From Deltaproteobacteria bacterium (GTDB taxonomy: Bacteria > Desulfobacterota > Binatia > Binatales > Binataceae): a stretch of 30,161 nucleotides of DNA. The position numbers and the translations under genes are program-made. Numbering within the stretch: position 1 is the first letter of the stretch; each line of letters starts with the position of its first letter. Under the pieces are notes generated by a model. That model ran no database searches and was not told the DNA's origin. It worked only from the letters and a program-made list of their open reading frames with translations. The DNA is taken from the NCBI GenBank assembly GCA_021786815.1, contig JAJYMR010000240.1, forward strand, positions 1 to 30,161. Reading direction: 5' to 3'. This document shows, piece by piece, positions 7,528 to 15,004 of this stretch.

Positions 7528-8223
7528 TTATCTCCGTTTCGTGGCCGGCTTCTTCCCGCGTGCGCGCGCCGCCCGCGCCGTTGGAACTCGCGCGAGGTAA
7601 TCCTCCCACAGGTCGATGAAGACGCGCTGTTTTCGCGGCGCGTCAGGACCCCATAGCTCTCGCGCTTCGAAACAGACCGAATAAACGTGCTGGCGGCATA
7701 ACGGGCCGCCGTGCGCGTTGGTGTCCGCAAATGTGTAAACGCCGTGGTCGCTGTGAATGACGCCGCGATGCCCTCGGACGTAACGCGGCAGCCGCGTATG
7801 GCCCGTGGGATTCAGATTCTTCGCGACGACCGCGTCGCCGACGCGAAACTTCGCCCGGATACGCGCGGCGGCGCTGACCGTCTTTACCTTCGATGCGCCG
7901 GGTACCGTTGCGGGCTGGCTCGGCGGAGTCGGCGCGGCGCCGCGAGACTCCATCTCCGCGCCCGAGACGACGCCTTTTTCCGCGAGCAGCGTCTGGACCG
8001 CGTCGAGCCATCGCTCGTAGTACGTCGAACCGAGATAGCGCGGGGCCGGGATGCGCTCGATTGCGTGGCGAAACTCATCGACGTTGAAATGACCGCGCCC
8101 GATGAGGAGGTTCGCCATCGCGAACATCCGGCCCTCCCAATCGGCATGGAAAACCGGCTCGTCCGTCTCGCGCACAACCGGCCCGAGTCCGTCCATGCCG
8201 CCTATGTCATGCACGCCGTTCAT
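7528..8223 (-). CDS. nthB: nitrile hydratase beta subunit
   Basis: This is the structural partner of the alpha subunit; together they form the heterodimer whose interface holds the active site. The 231-residue protein opens with MNGVHDIGGMDGLGPV, the invariant beta-subunit N-terminus. It continues with the helical half (DWEGRMFAMANLL 28-40, LGSTYYERWLDAVQTLL) and a variable Ala/Pro linker (about 95-115). It ends with the SH3-like half: FRVGDAVVAKN, GHTRLPRYVRGHRGVI, FADTNAHG, QHVYSVCFEARELWG. Arg residues in the RLPRYVRG stretch are candidates for the conserved arginine that contacts the oxidised cysteines. A basic tail (ARGKKPATKRR) follows the fold. It is first in the operon order beta-alpha-activator, which is the usual order for cobalt-type enzymes. 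Confidence 0.95.
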   Translation of the reverse strand: MNGVHDIGGMDGLGPVVRETDEPVFHADWEGRMFAMANLLIGRGHFNVDEFRHAIERIPAPRYLGSTYYERWLDAVQTLLAEKGVVSGAEMESRGAAPTPPSQPATVPGASKVKTVSAAARIRAKFRVGDAVVAKNLNPTGHTRLPRYVRGHRGVIHSDHGVYTFADTNAHGGPLCRQHVYSVCFEARELWGPDAPRKQRVFIDLWEDYLARVPTARAARARGKKPATKRR

Positions 8224-8234
8224 CCCACCCCGCG

Positions 8235-8264
8235 ATTATCTTAAACCGGGCCCGAATCGGGCAA
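8235..8264 (-). promoter_or_regulatory. possible promoter of the nitrile hydratase operon
   Basis: Read on the minus strand, TTGCCC (8264-8259) and GATAAT (8240-8235) are 18 bases apart. Each is a partial match to the sigma70 hexamers (4/6 and 5/6). The start site would fall near 8228, leaving an almost leaderless message for the beta subunit at 8223, so the call is tentative. Confidence 0.25.
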
Positions 8265-8358
8265 GCGCGGGCGAAGGCGCGACGACACACGCGCCGGTGG
8301 GTTGAGGCCCTTTCGCTTGAAGCGTCGTTTTCGCCGCTGATAGCCTCGCCGACCGACG

Positions 8359-8790
8359 ATGCATGCTCCGTCGAAAGCGCGATGGCCTGCCGATCTCAAG
8401 CTTTTCGCGATACTTTCAGCCGCATGGGCGGCGGGATTGCTCGGCCGCGCGGTGCTTGGCGCAACTCCGTTTTCGCATGCGCCGCTCGCGAGCGTGATCG
8501 CCGGAATGAAATTCTATGGACAGCCGGCGCGCGCGGTTCTCGCCGTGAAGGGCGCTGTTCTGGTCACGCTCGCGCTCGGAATTCTCATCGAGCGGCGATG
8601 GAGCCTGGTGGTTGCGCTCTGCTACTTCGCCGAGTCCGTCCTCAGCCACTTCATCTTCGTAATCGCCTACCTCGACGACCTGAGCCAGTCGCTTCATGTA
8701 CGTGTCGCGGCGGCTGAAGGGCCGTTCGTCGTGCTGCTTCTGCTCTACCTATGGATTCGCTCGCGCGACATCCTGCTCGATGACGAGTAG
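8359..8790 (+). CDS. small integral membrane protein, unknown family
   Basis: This 143-residue protein has four predicted hydrophobic helices: about 13-34, 58-77, 82-105 and 120-134. The loop between the last two carries AYLDDLSQSLHVR. The N-terminus is short and basic, and the C-terminus ends in acidic DDE. No catalytic motif or known family is recognised; four-helix proteins of this size include DoxX-like and DUF-type membrane proteins. It is transcribed divergently from the nitrile hydratase operon and convergently with the SDR gene, so it is probably its own transcription unit. Start ATG at 8359 has no strong ribosome site. Coding status is supported by the hydrophobic helix periodicity and by the lack of a better frame. 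Confidence 0.7.
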   Translation: MHAPSKARWPADLKLFAILSAAWAAGLLGRAVLGATPFSHAPLASVIAGMKFYGQPARAVLAVKGAVLVTLALGILIERRWSLVVALCYFAESVLSHFIFVIAYLDDLSQSLHVRVAAAEGPFVVLLLLYLWIRSRDILLDDE

Positions 8791-8828
8791 GCGCGCCCGC
8801 GCGCGCCGGCGCCGGTTAAGCGGGCGTC

Positions 8829-9584
8829 TCAGGTGCGCAACAGCAAGCCGCCGTCCGCCCTGATTCCCGCGCCGGTCACATAGCCCGCGTCCGACGAGGC
8901 GAGGAACAGCGCGACCCGCGCCATGTCCTCGGGTTGGCCCAGCCGTTTGAGCGCGGTCTTTTTTTCCCAGACCTTGCGAATTTCCTCCCGGTCGAAGTTG
9001 GCCCGCGTCATCCCGGTGTAAATCGGTCCGGGCATGATGTAGTTGGCGCGGATGCCGTATCTGCCGTATTCGAGCGCGACTGTACGCGTCAGACCCGCGA
9101 CTCCCGCCTTCGACGAGCAGTAGGCGGCAAGCCCGTAATCCGTCGCCTCGGCCATCACGGAGGCCACGTTGACGATACTGCCGCCGCCCGCCTTGATCAT
9201 CGCGGGCAGCGCAGCCTTTATCAGCATGAATTGCGCGCGCAGATTGACGTTGTGCACGCGGTCCCATTGCGCAAGCGGAAGCTCGCCGGTGAGCGCGTTG
9301 CTGCCGGTGCCCGCGTTGTTCACCACGGTCGTGAGCTTGCCGAAGCGTTCGAGCGCGAGGCGCACAAGCTCCGGCGCGGTCTCCTCGCGGCTTATGTCGG
9401 CGGCGAGCGCCGCGCTCTCGGCGCCCTGCCTTTCGAGAAGCCGCTGGGTTTCGGCGGTCGATTCGGACGCTAAGTCGCAGTGGACGATTCGCGCTCCTTC
9501 GGCGGCGAACAGAAGCGCGCACGCGCGTCCGATTCCCGAGCCCGCTCCTGTGATGATTGCGACCTGTCCTTCCAGTCTTGCCAT
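8829..9584 (-). CDS. SDR-family NAD(P)-dependent oxidoreductase
   Basis: This 251-residue classical short-chain dehydrogenase/reductase has the cofactor motif TGAGSGIG (12-19), acidic Asp37 after the second strand (HCDLAS), which favours NAD(H), the NNAG motif (89-92), catalytic Ser142, and the YxxxK pair Tyr155/Lys159. PGPIYTGM (185-192) and the C-terminal YVTGAGIRADGG (235-246) are typical. Substrate cannot be deduced; many such enzymes act on secondary alcohols, 3-hydroxyacyl groups or sugars. The ATG at 9584 is chosen because GGAGG lies eight to nine bases upstream. A TTG five codons earlier would lack one. It is a single gene, divergent from the methyltransferase. Confidence 0.94.
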   Translation of the reverse strand: MARLEGQVAIITGAGSGIGRACALLFAAEGARIVHCDLASESTAETQRLLERQGAESAALAADISREETAPELVRLALERFGKLTTVVNNAGTGSNALTGELPLAQWDRVHNVNLRAQFMLIKAALPAMIKAGGGSIVNVASVMAEATDYGLAAYCSSKAGVAGLTRTVALEYGRYGIRANYIMPGPIYTGMTRANFDREEIRKVWEKKTALKRLGQPEDMARVALFLASSDAGYVTGAGIRADGGLLLRT

Positions 9585-9739
9585 CGCGATGCCCTCCAAA
9601 GCCTGCCCGTCGCGAAATTCCTCGCGGCGCAGTCATTGGAAACTACTTCCCTCCTTGCACGGCGGCAAACTCGCGCCACTGCTCAGGACGCAGAGCGCAA
9701 CGTTTCCTGATAAACGGCGCAACGCGCTAGGATTGCGTC

Positions 9740-10369
9740 ATGGATTCAGGACACGGTCATCATGGTCACCATCATCACGGCCAAGGTCACGAGCGTCACG
9801 GCGCGAAGCAGCCCGAGCGCTTCGACCCTGCGCGCGCGGCGCTGCTCGACGATCCGGGCCGGCTGGAGTACATGCCGCCGGCAAGGCTCTTCGAGCTTCT
9901 CGACGCGCCACGCGGCGGCGTGGTGGTGGATTTCGGCACCGGCACGGGAGCTTTCGCAATCCCGCTCGCCAAGGAGCGCCCCGACCTGACCGTACTCGCG
10001 CTTGACGAGCAGCCCGAGATGCTCAAGATGCTGCGTGCGAAGCCCGCCGCGGCCGCGCTTTCGAACCTGAAGCCGGTGCTTAACGAGGAAGCTCGCCCAT
10101 ACGCCGGCAAGGCGGACAGGATACTCGCAATCAACGTGCTGCATGAGCTTGGCGACGAGGCGATGAAAGAAATGGTCGGCCTGATGAAGCCTGACGGCGC
10201 GATCCTGTTCGTCGATTGGAACAGCGACGTCGAGCGCCCGGTCGGACCGCCGAGGGAACATACCTACGGCATCGCCGAGGCGGTTCGGCGCGTGGAGAGC
10301 TTCGGCCTTCGCGCCGAGACGCTTGCGCCGCTTCCGTACCATTACGTAATCCGCGCGCGGCGAGCGTGA
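9740..10369 (+). CDS. class I SAM-dependent methyltransferase with His-rich N-terminus
   Basis: This 209-residue protein has a Rossmann-type methyltransferase core: motif I VVDFGTGTGAFAIP (62-75), acidic end of strand 2 (VLALDEQPEML, 85-95), ILAINVLHELGD (motif IV region), LMKPDGAILFVDWN, and a C-terminal strand YHYVIRARR. The first 20 residues hold nine histidines (5, 7, 8, 10-13, 17, 20) alternating with glycine, a likely metal-binding tail unrelated to the catalytic fold. Substrate is unknown; the fold resembles small-molecule and UbiE-like enzymes. AGGA precedes the ATG by about eight bases. The DUF169 gene starts 20 bases downstream, so the two are probably co-transcribed. Confidence 0.87.
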   Translation: MDSGHGHHGHHHHGQGHERHGAKQPERFDPARAALLDDPGRLEYMPPARLFELLDAPRGGVVVDFGTGTGAFAIPLAKERPDLTVLALDEQPEMLKMLRAKPAAAALSNLKPVLNEEARPYAGKADRILAINVLHELGDEAMKEMVGLMKPDGAILFVDWNSDVERPVGPPREHTYGIAEAVRRVESFGLRAETLAPLPYHYVIRARRA

Positions 10370-10389
10370 ATCGCCGGTCGGGAGGAGCG

Positions 10390-11193
10390 ATGGACGCGAG
10401 GACTCTGGAGAAATTGAAGGCGCTCGACGGCGCCGTCGCGCGCTACGTCAGGCCCGACACGTTTCCGCTCGCGATAAGGATGCTCGCGCCGGGCGAGCCG
10501 GTTCCCGAAGGCGTGCGCGTTCCGAGCGCAAACTTCAAGGAGAACTGGATCGTATGCCAGACGATAGGCGTGGCGCGCCGTTACGGATGGTCGCTCGCGG
10601 TGGGCAAGGACGACGTCATCTGTCCGCTCTCCGCGATCGCCTTCGGTTTTCGCAAACCGAACGACGCCTACCTAAAGGGCTTTGCCTCGACCGGGATGTA
10701 TTGCGAGGACGAAGAGGCCGCCTCGCGCCTTGAGGCCGAGACCTGGCGGTTTGAGCCAGGCTCCTACGATTACGTATGCGTCGCGCCGCTCGGGCGGGCC
10801 AACTTCGAGCCACACATCGTCGCGGTCTATGGCAACAGCGCACAGGTGATGCGGCTCGTGAATGCGGCGCTGTACAAGCGCGGCGGACGAATCGAGAGCA
10901 CGACAGGCGGCAGGCTCGATTGTGCCGAAATCGTGATCCAGACGATGAAGACCAACGCGCCCAAGGTCATCCTGCCGTGCAACGGCGACCGCGTCTTCGG
11001 AATGGCGCAGGATACCGAGATGGTGTTCGCGATGCCGTGGGCGTCGGCGGACGAACTTCTAGAGGGCCTCGAAGGAACGCAGAAGGGCGGGGTGCGCTAT
11101 CCGATTCCGGTTGCGATGCGCGGGACGGTCACGATGCCGAAGCATTACCAGGAACTGCTTCGTATGCTCGACGAGGAAGAGAAGAAATCCTGA
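10390..11193 (+). CDS. DUF169 family protein
   Basis: This 267-residue cytoplasmic protein has the pattern of the DUF169 family, whose function is not established. Landmarks are TFPLAIRMLAPGEPVPEG (24-41), NWIVCQTIGVARRYGW (52-67), DVICPLSAIAFGF (75-87), DYVCVAPL (127-134), the substrate-pocket-like GRLDCAEIVIQT (174-185), and KVILPCNGDRVFGM (192-205). Six cysteines (56, 78, 105, 130, 178, 197) lie within these landmarks or close by, which suggests metal or cofactor binding (inference). GGAGGAGCG immediately before the ATG at 10390 fixes the start; the frame is open upstream only as a shadow of the methyltransferase. The tight spacing suggests an operon with the His-tailed methyltransferase. 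Confidence 0.85.
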   Translation: MDARTLEKLKALDGAVARYVRPDTFPLAIRMLAPGEPVPEGVRVPSANFKENWIVCQTIGVARRYGWSLAVGKDDVICPLSAIAFGFRKPNDAYLKGFASTGMYCEDEEAASRLEAETWRFEPGSYDYVCVAPLGRANFEPHIVAVYGNSAQVMRLVNAALYKRGGRIESTTGGRLDCAEIVIQTMKTNAPKVILPCNGDRVFGMAQDTEMVFAMPWASADELLEGLEGTQKGGVRYPIPVAMRGTVTMPKHYQELLRMLDEEEKKS

Positions 11194-11274
11194 GCGATGC
11201 CGAAATCGCATCGCTGTGCGCGGAGCCCGTTCGCATTCTCTGCGCTAGCTGAATCTTTTCGACGGGTGATCGAA

Positions 11275-11351
11275 TGGTGGCGGCGGTAGGACTCGAACCT
11301 ACAACTCCGCGGATATGAGCCGCGTGCTCTAACCGTTTGAGCTACGCCGCC
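11275..11351 (-). tRNA. tRNA with CAU anticodon (tRNA-Met, or tRNA-Ile2)
   Basis: The minus strand folds into a complete cloverleaf. Acceptor GGCGGCG/CGCCGCC is followed by discriminator A and an encoded CCA (11277-11275). The D stem is GCTC/GAGC, the anticodon stem CGCGG/CCGCG with loop CTCATAT, and the T stem GTAGG/CCTAC with loop TTCGAGT. Anticodon CAT fits elongator methionine. It could also be the isoleucine tRNA whose C34 is changed to lysidine; sequence alone does not settle this. The acceptor pairs perfectly at 1-72, so it is not the initiator. Confidence 0.93.
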
Positions 11352-11397
11352 ATCGAGCGAATAAGATTACCCGTAGCAGTGGCGCGGAGAAAGAGGG

Positions 11398-12165
11398 TTA
11401 GGACAGTTCCAGGCGGCGCGATCTCACGTGCGAACTCCCGCGAGCCACCTGGTACGATACCCCTTCCTTGAACTCTACGCAGGTCAGCCGGCCGCCGTAA
11501 ACAAGCCCGGTATCAATCCCGATCTTGTAGGGCAGATCGATGAGTGTTTGCCTCATCGGCGTGTGCCCGAAGACCACCGTTACGCCCGCGTTATGCGGAC
11601 GGAAGATGAACTCCTGGCGTATCCAGAGCAGGTCTTCCGCATCCTGCTCCTCCAACTGGCGGCCGGGCAGGATGCCCGCGTGGGCGAAAAAGTAGGGCGG
11701 GCGCAGATAGCTCAGCGCAAGGCCGCAAAGAAAGTCCAGATGCAGCTTCGGGATGCGCTCGACGGCGTGCTCTATCTCCGATTCCCCCACTCCGTAGCTG
11801 TCGAGCGTCGCCGCGCCGCCGTTGAACAGGAACGAGTCCCCGTAACGGCCGGGAAAGCCGAGAAACGACAGCATCATGTCCTCGTGATTGCCCTTGAGGC
11901 ATACGACCTCCGGTCCGCTCCTGGTCAGGTCGAGGACGAGTTCGATCACGTCGCGGGAGGACGGTCCGCGGTCCACGTAGTCGCCGACGAAGACCACCGT
12001 GTCGCTTTCCTCAGGCTCAAGCGCGCGCAGCATCGCGGCCAGCTCGTCGGGGCATCCGTGGATGTCGCCGATTGCGAACAGGCGGCCCTCGCGCCGGCGG
12101 CCTTCTTTGCGGCCTTGCGCGGCGGAAGCCGGATGGCTCCTAGTCGGAGTTGTTGTTTGCGGCAA
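11398..12165 (-). CDS. PPP-family metallophosphatase (serine/threonine phosphatase PrpA/ApaH-like)
   Basis: This protein of about 255 residues has the three metal-binding motifs of the PPP superfamily: GDIHG (33-37), GDYVDRG (61-67) and GNHE (92-95). Downstream histidines follow in FAHAG and VFGHTPM. It would dephosphorylate phosphoproteins, or hydrolyse dinucleoside polyphosphates, in the cytoplasm using two metal ions; the sequence does not separate these. The start is uncertain. There is no ATG in the right place. A TTG at 12165 with GGAG six bases upstream is preferred, overlapping the meaB stop by 26 bases. A GTG at 12237 would need an overlap of about 100 bases. The first 27 residues (basic, Thr/Ser-rich) are outside the fold either way. 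Coupled to meaB. Confidence 0.88.
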   Translation of the reverse strand: MPQTTTPTRSHPASAAQGRKEGRRREGRLFAIGDIHGCPDELAAMLRALEPEESDTVVFVGDYVDRGPSSRDVIELVLDLTRSGPEVVCLKGNHEDMMLSFLGFPGRYGDSFLFNGGAATLDSYGVGESEIEHAVERIPKLHLDFLCGLALSYLRPPYFFAHAGILPGRQLEEQDAEDLLWIRQEFIFRPHNAGVTVVFGHTPMRQTLIDLPYKIGIDTGLVYGGRLTCVEFKEGVSYQVARGSSHVRSRRLELS

Positions 12166-13174
12166 GCAACTCTCCGAGCGCCGCAGGGTCTTCGAGCAGC
12201 TTGCGCGCGGCGCTGTAAGGATTGATACGCCCGTCACGCACGCCCACCACCAGCTTCTCCGCGCCGCCCGTGCGCAACGATCTCGTGGCGCGCTGCTCGA
12301 GTTCGCCGCTCACCACCTCTACGAGTTCGTGGGTGCGGCGATTCGCTTCGCGCACCGGGTCGCGATGGGCGTCCAGATACTCCCGGTGCTTCGAGGCCAT
12401 CTCGACCAGCTTGTCCACGCCCTTGTCGGCGGAAGCCTGCGTCATCACGACCGCTGGTCTCCATCCGCCGGCCGGCCGCAGATGCACGTTCAGTTCCAGC
12501 TCGGCCTTGATTCGGTCGGCGCCCTCGCGGTCGGCCTTGTTGACGACGAAGATGTCGGCGATTTCGTTGAGCCCCGCCTTCATCACCTGCACCGCGTCGC
12601 CGCCCTCGGGAACCGTGACGACGACGGTGGTGTCGGCAAGGTCCATGATCGCAAGCTCGGTCTGCCCGACGCCGACCGTCTCGATGATGATGACCTCGTG
12701 GCCGAAAGCGTCGAGCAGCTTGACGATCTCGCGCGCCGCGCGGCTAAGCCCTCCGTGGCTTCCGCGCGAGGAGATGCTCCGGATATAGACGCCGGGGTCG
12801 CGGTAATGGTCCGTCATCCGGACCCGGTCGCCGAGCACCGCGCCGCCTGAGAAGGGACTCGACGGGTCGATTGCGAGAACTGCGACTCGCTTGCCCTGCG
12901 CGCGATACTTGCCGATCAGCACGTTGACCAGGGTGGATTTGCCGGCCCCGGGCGGTCCAGTGATTCCGATTATGTGCCCCTGCCCGGTCTTCTCGTAAAT
13001 CCGCTCGATAACCGCGTTGCGCTCCGGTGCGCGGTTCTCGATGAGGGTTATCAAACGCGCGAGCGCCCGCTGGTCGCCTTCTTCGAAGCGCTTGAGCAGT
13101 GCTTCGAGCCGAGGGCTCACTGGCGCAGTCCCGCTCTCAGCGAGGCTTGTATTCTTTACGGGTTCCGGCTTCAT
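12140..13174 (-). CDS. meaB: MeaB/ArgK GTPase, chaperone of adenosylcobalamin-dependent mutase
   Basis: MeaB-type G proteins load and protect methylmalonyl-CoA mutase and related B12 mutases. The 344-residue protein shows the G3E-family signature: Walker A GPPGAGKST (73-81), AIDPSSPFSGGAVLGDRVRM (101-120), ETVGVGQTE (165-173) and the base-specificity motif NKAD (212-215). The N-terminal helical domain (about 20-65) and C-terminal dimerisation arm (RTHELVEVVSGELEQR) are present at usual length. No mutase gene is in the window, so its client must be elsewhere. It shares its end with the phosphatase gene. The ATG at 13174 begins just before the conserved region; no strong ribosome site is seen. 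Confidence 0.95.
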   Translation of the reverse strand: MKPEPVKNTSLAESGTAPVSPRLEALLKRFEEGDQRALARLITLIENRAPERNAVIERIYEKTGQGHIIGITGPPGAGKSTLVNVLIGKYRAQGKRVAVLAIDPSSPFSGGAVLGDRVRMTDHYRDPGVYIRSISSRGSHGGLSRAAREIVKLLDAFGHEVIIIETVGVGQTELAIMDLADTTVVVTVPEGGDAVQVMKAGLNEIADIFVVNKADREGADRIKAELELNVHLRPAGGWRPAVVMTQASADKGVDKLVEMASKHREYLDAHRDPVREANRRTHELVEVVSGELEQRATRSLRTGGAEKLVVGVRDGRINPYSAARKLLEDPAALGELLAANNNSD

Positions 13175-13277
13175 AGGCGTCGGAAAAATGATGATAGCGG
13201 CTTGAGTTCCGACGGCGCAACCAAGGCTTTCAAAAGGCGTACTACGATATGGATTGTTTTTGCGCGGCGGGCTTTTT

Positions 13278-13703
13278 ATGCTTTCGGCAAGGATGAAACT
13301 GCCCGATATCTACGGCGACTGGCGGGTGGTGACCGGACTTGCGCTCATATTTCTTGGCGCGGGGAACTGGTGGGTCGGACTCAGCAAGGCGCGCGAGTCG
13401 AGCCAGATAATCGCACAGGCCGCCAACGTCGTTCCAAGCACCGATTACCGCAGCTTCGACGAGATCGAAGCGGCGGACGATGGCGCCGCCCTTCAGCCGC
13501 CCAGTCCGCAGGGTGAAAGGGTTTCCTACGCCCGCGCACGCATGGACTTCTATCACGTCACCTTTCTGACCGGGGAGGTGATTATGATGGCGGGGCTTCT
13601 GATCGTGTTGTGGGGCTTTATCGCCATCATCCGCAACGACACCTGGCGAGCCCTGAAGACCATTTCTCATAGCGACGACCACGACGTACCTTACGAGGAC
13701 TGA
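13278..13703 (+). CDS. two-helix membrane protein, unknown
   Basis: This protein of about 141 residues has two hydrophobic helices: one near the N-terminus (VVTGLALIFLGAGNWWVGLS, about 17-36) and one in the C-terminal part (FLTGEVIMMAGLLIVLWGFIAII, about 96-118). A soluble segment between them (about 40-95) is rich in Asp, Glu, Pro and Ser. The helix-loop-helix layout with a short charged tail (SDDHDVPYED) suggests an inner-membrane protein. No family is recognised. Candidate starts are the ATGs at 13278 and 13293; the first is annotated, although AAGG sits close before the second. It lies 17 bases before ispE on the same strand and may share its transcript. Confidence 0.68.
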   Translation: MLSARMKLPDIYGDWRVVTGLALIFLGAGNWWVGLSKARESSQIIAQAANVVPSTDYRSFDEIEAADDGAALQPPSPQGERVSYARARMDFYHVTFLTGEVIMMAGLLIVLWGFIAIIRNDTWRALKTISHSDDHDVPYED

Positions 13704-13720
13704 CGCGGCGCGGGCTTACG

Positions 13721-14581
13721 ATGGTCAAGATGCTCGCCGAGGCCGCTCCGGCCAAGATCAACCTGTTTCTCCGCGTGATCGGCCGCCGCTCCGACGGCTA
13801 CCACGAACTTGATTCGTTGTTCGTCCCGGTCTCGGTCGAGGACCAGGTGCGAATCGAGGTGCGTCCGTCGCAAACGCAGGCGATTTCGCTCAAATGCGCC
13901 GTTGCCTCGATTGCCGACCCGAAGATGAATCTTGCGGCGCGCGCGGCGCACGCCTTTATGCGAGAATTCGATGTGACCGACGAAGTCCGGATCGAGCTCG
14001 ACAAGACGATCCCGATGGGCGCGGGGCTCGGCGGCGGGTCGAGCGACGCGGGCGCCGTGCTTCGGATGATGGCGGCGCTGTTCAGCGTGGATTCGCGCGA
14101 GCGGCTCGAAGCCCTCGCGGTATCGCTTGGCGCCGACGTTCCGTTTTTTCTTGACCCTCGCCCCGCGCGGGTCGGCGGAATCGGCGAGATTATCGCGCCG
14201 TTCGAGAAATTCCCTACCCTCCATCTCGTGATCGCGGTGCCGCCGGTCGAAGTCCCAACCGGCGCCATCTTCAAGGCGCTCCAGCCCGAGCATTGGAGCG
14301 GTCCAGCGCCGCAAGAGGAAGTTGACGCGATCCTGGCGGGCCGGATTTCGGCCTCTTCGGTCGTCAACGACCTCGCTTCGGTCGCGATCGAGCGTTTCCC
14401 GGAGATCGGGCGGCTGAGGACCATGCTCGGGGAAGTGGGAGCCCGGGCTGCGGCGATGACGGGTAGTGGCGGGGCGGTTTTCGGGGTCTTCGATGATGCG
14501 CGGGCAGCATCCAAGGCGGCTGAATCTCTGCGCTCGCGAGCCCCTGACGCGAAAATCTTCGCGGTTCATTCGCTTGCCTGA
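13721..14581 (+). CDS. ispE: 4-diphosphocytidyl-2-C-methyl-D-erythritol kinase
   Basis: IspE phosphorylates CDP-methylerythritol in the non-mevalonate (MEP) isoprenoid pathway. The 286-residue GHMP kinase has the N-terminal PAKINLFLRVIGRRSDGYHEL (10-30, catalytic Lys12), the ATP-binding PMGAGLGGGSSDAGA (98-112), and GADVPFFL (137-144, catalytic Asp139). Near the C-terminus, AMTGSGGAVFGVF (motif 3) completes the set. All catalytic positions are present, so the enzyme should be active. ispE next to tRNA-Gln, prs and rplY is a common order in deltaproteobacteria-like genomes. Start ATG at 13721; an in-frame ATG three codons later is possible. Confidence 0.96.
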   Translation: MVKMLAEAAPAKINLFLRVIGRRSDGYHELDSLFVPVSVEDQVRIEVRPSQTQAISLKCAVASIADPKMNLAARAAHAFMREFDVTDEVRIELDKTIPMGAGLGGGSSDAGAVLRMMAALFSVDSRERLEALAVSLGADVPFFLDPRPARVGGIGEIIAPFEKFPTLHLVIAVPPVEVPTGAIFKALQPEHWSGPAPQEEVDAILAGRISASSVVNDLASVAIERFPEIGRLRTMLGEVGARAAAMTGSGGAVFGVFDDARAASKAAESLRSRAPDAKIFAVHSLA

Positions 14582-14871
14582 ACCGGAGAATGGCCCATTG
14601 ATGCATCCCCCGGCCTCGCGCGGCGAGACCTGCGGATTGACAGCTTTGGCCACCGCCACTAACATCCGAATGCCCCTTGAACGCGGAGATTCCTTGGTAA
14701 TTTCCAGCCAAGGGCGTTGCAGCGCGCTTCCAGGTCTGGCGTTGCAGGCAAAGCGCATCACCCTGTGAACCAAAACTGTGTTCGGACGGGTCGACGACTC
14801 CCGTTCGGCTTCGATATTGGGTAGCATCAACGTCGCGCGGGGTCGGCCGTGTCCGGCATGATTCTGGATGC
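14582..14871. other. ispE to tRNA-Gln intergenic leader region
   Basis: These 290 bases hold no convincing gene. They contain a good promoter (listed separately) and two hairpins downstream of it. One is CCTTGG (14692-14697) pairing with CCAAGG (14707-14712). The other is GGACGGG (14784-14790) pairing with CCCGTTC (14800-14806, one G-T pair), extendable by a C-G pair. Transcript from the promoter would run about 200 bases before tRNA-Gln. Confidence 0.6.
14637..14665 (+). promoter_or_regulatory. promoter upstream of tRNA-Gln / prs / rplY
   Basis: TTGACA at 14637-14642 is a perfect -35 element. It is followed after exactly 17 bases by TAACAT (14660-14665), four of six in the -10 consensus. 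The start site would be near 14672. It would serve tRNA-Gln, prs and rplY, or an unrecognised small RNA in the leader. Confidence 0.6.
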
Positions 14872-14947
14872 TGGGCGGTCGCCAAGCTGGTAAGGCACCA
14901 GGCTTTGGACCTGGCATTCGAAGGTTCGAATCCTTCCCGCCCAGCCA
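14872..14947 (+). tRNA. tRNA-Gln (TTG anticodon)
   Basis: The sequence forms a full cloverleaf. Acceptor TGGGCGG/CCGCCCA is followed by discriminator G and encoded CCA (14945-14947). The D stem is GCC/GGC, the anticodon stem CCAGG/CCTGG with loop CTTTGGA (anticodon TTG), and the T stem GAAGG/CCTTC with loop TTCGAAT. A weak U1-A72 pair and discriminator G are normal for glutamine tRNA. It lies 57 bases before prs on the same strand and may be processed from a common transcript. Confidence 0.96.
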
Positions 14948-15004
14948 TGAGCGGGCATAGAGTCGACCTCGTTTTGCGGAGCGTGCGCGGAGAGCACGAA
15001 GAAG

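Noticed and set aside
12166..12237. GTG at 12237 as start of the PPP phosphatase
   Set aside because: It would overlap meaB by about 100 bases and add unlikely sequence; the TTG at 12165 with GGAG upstream is more economical.
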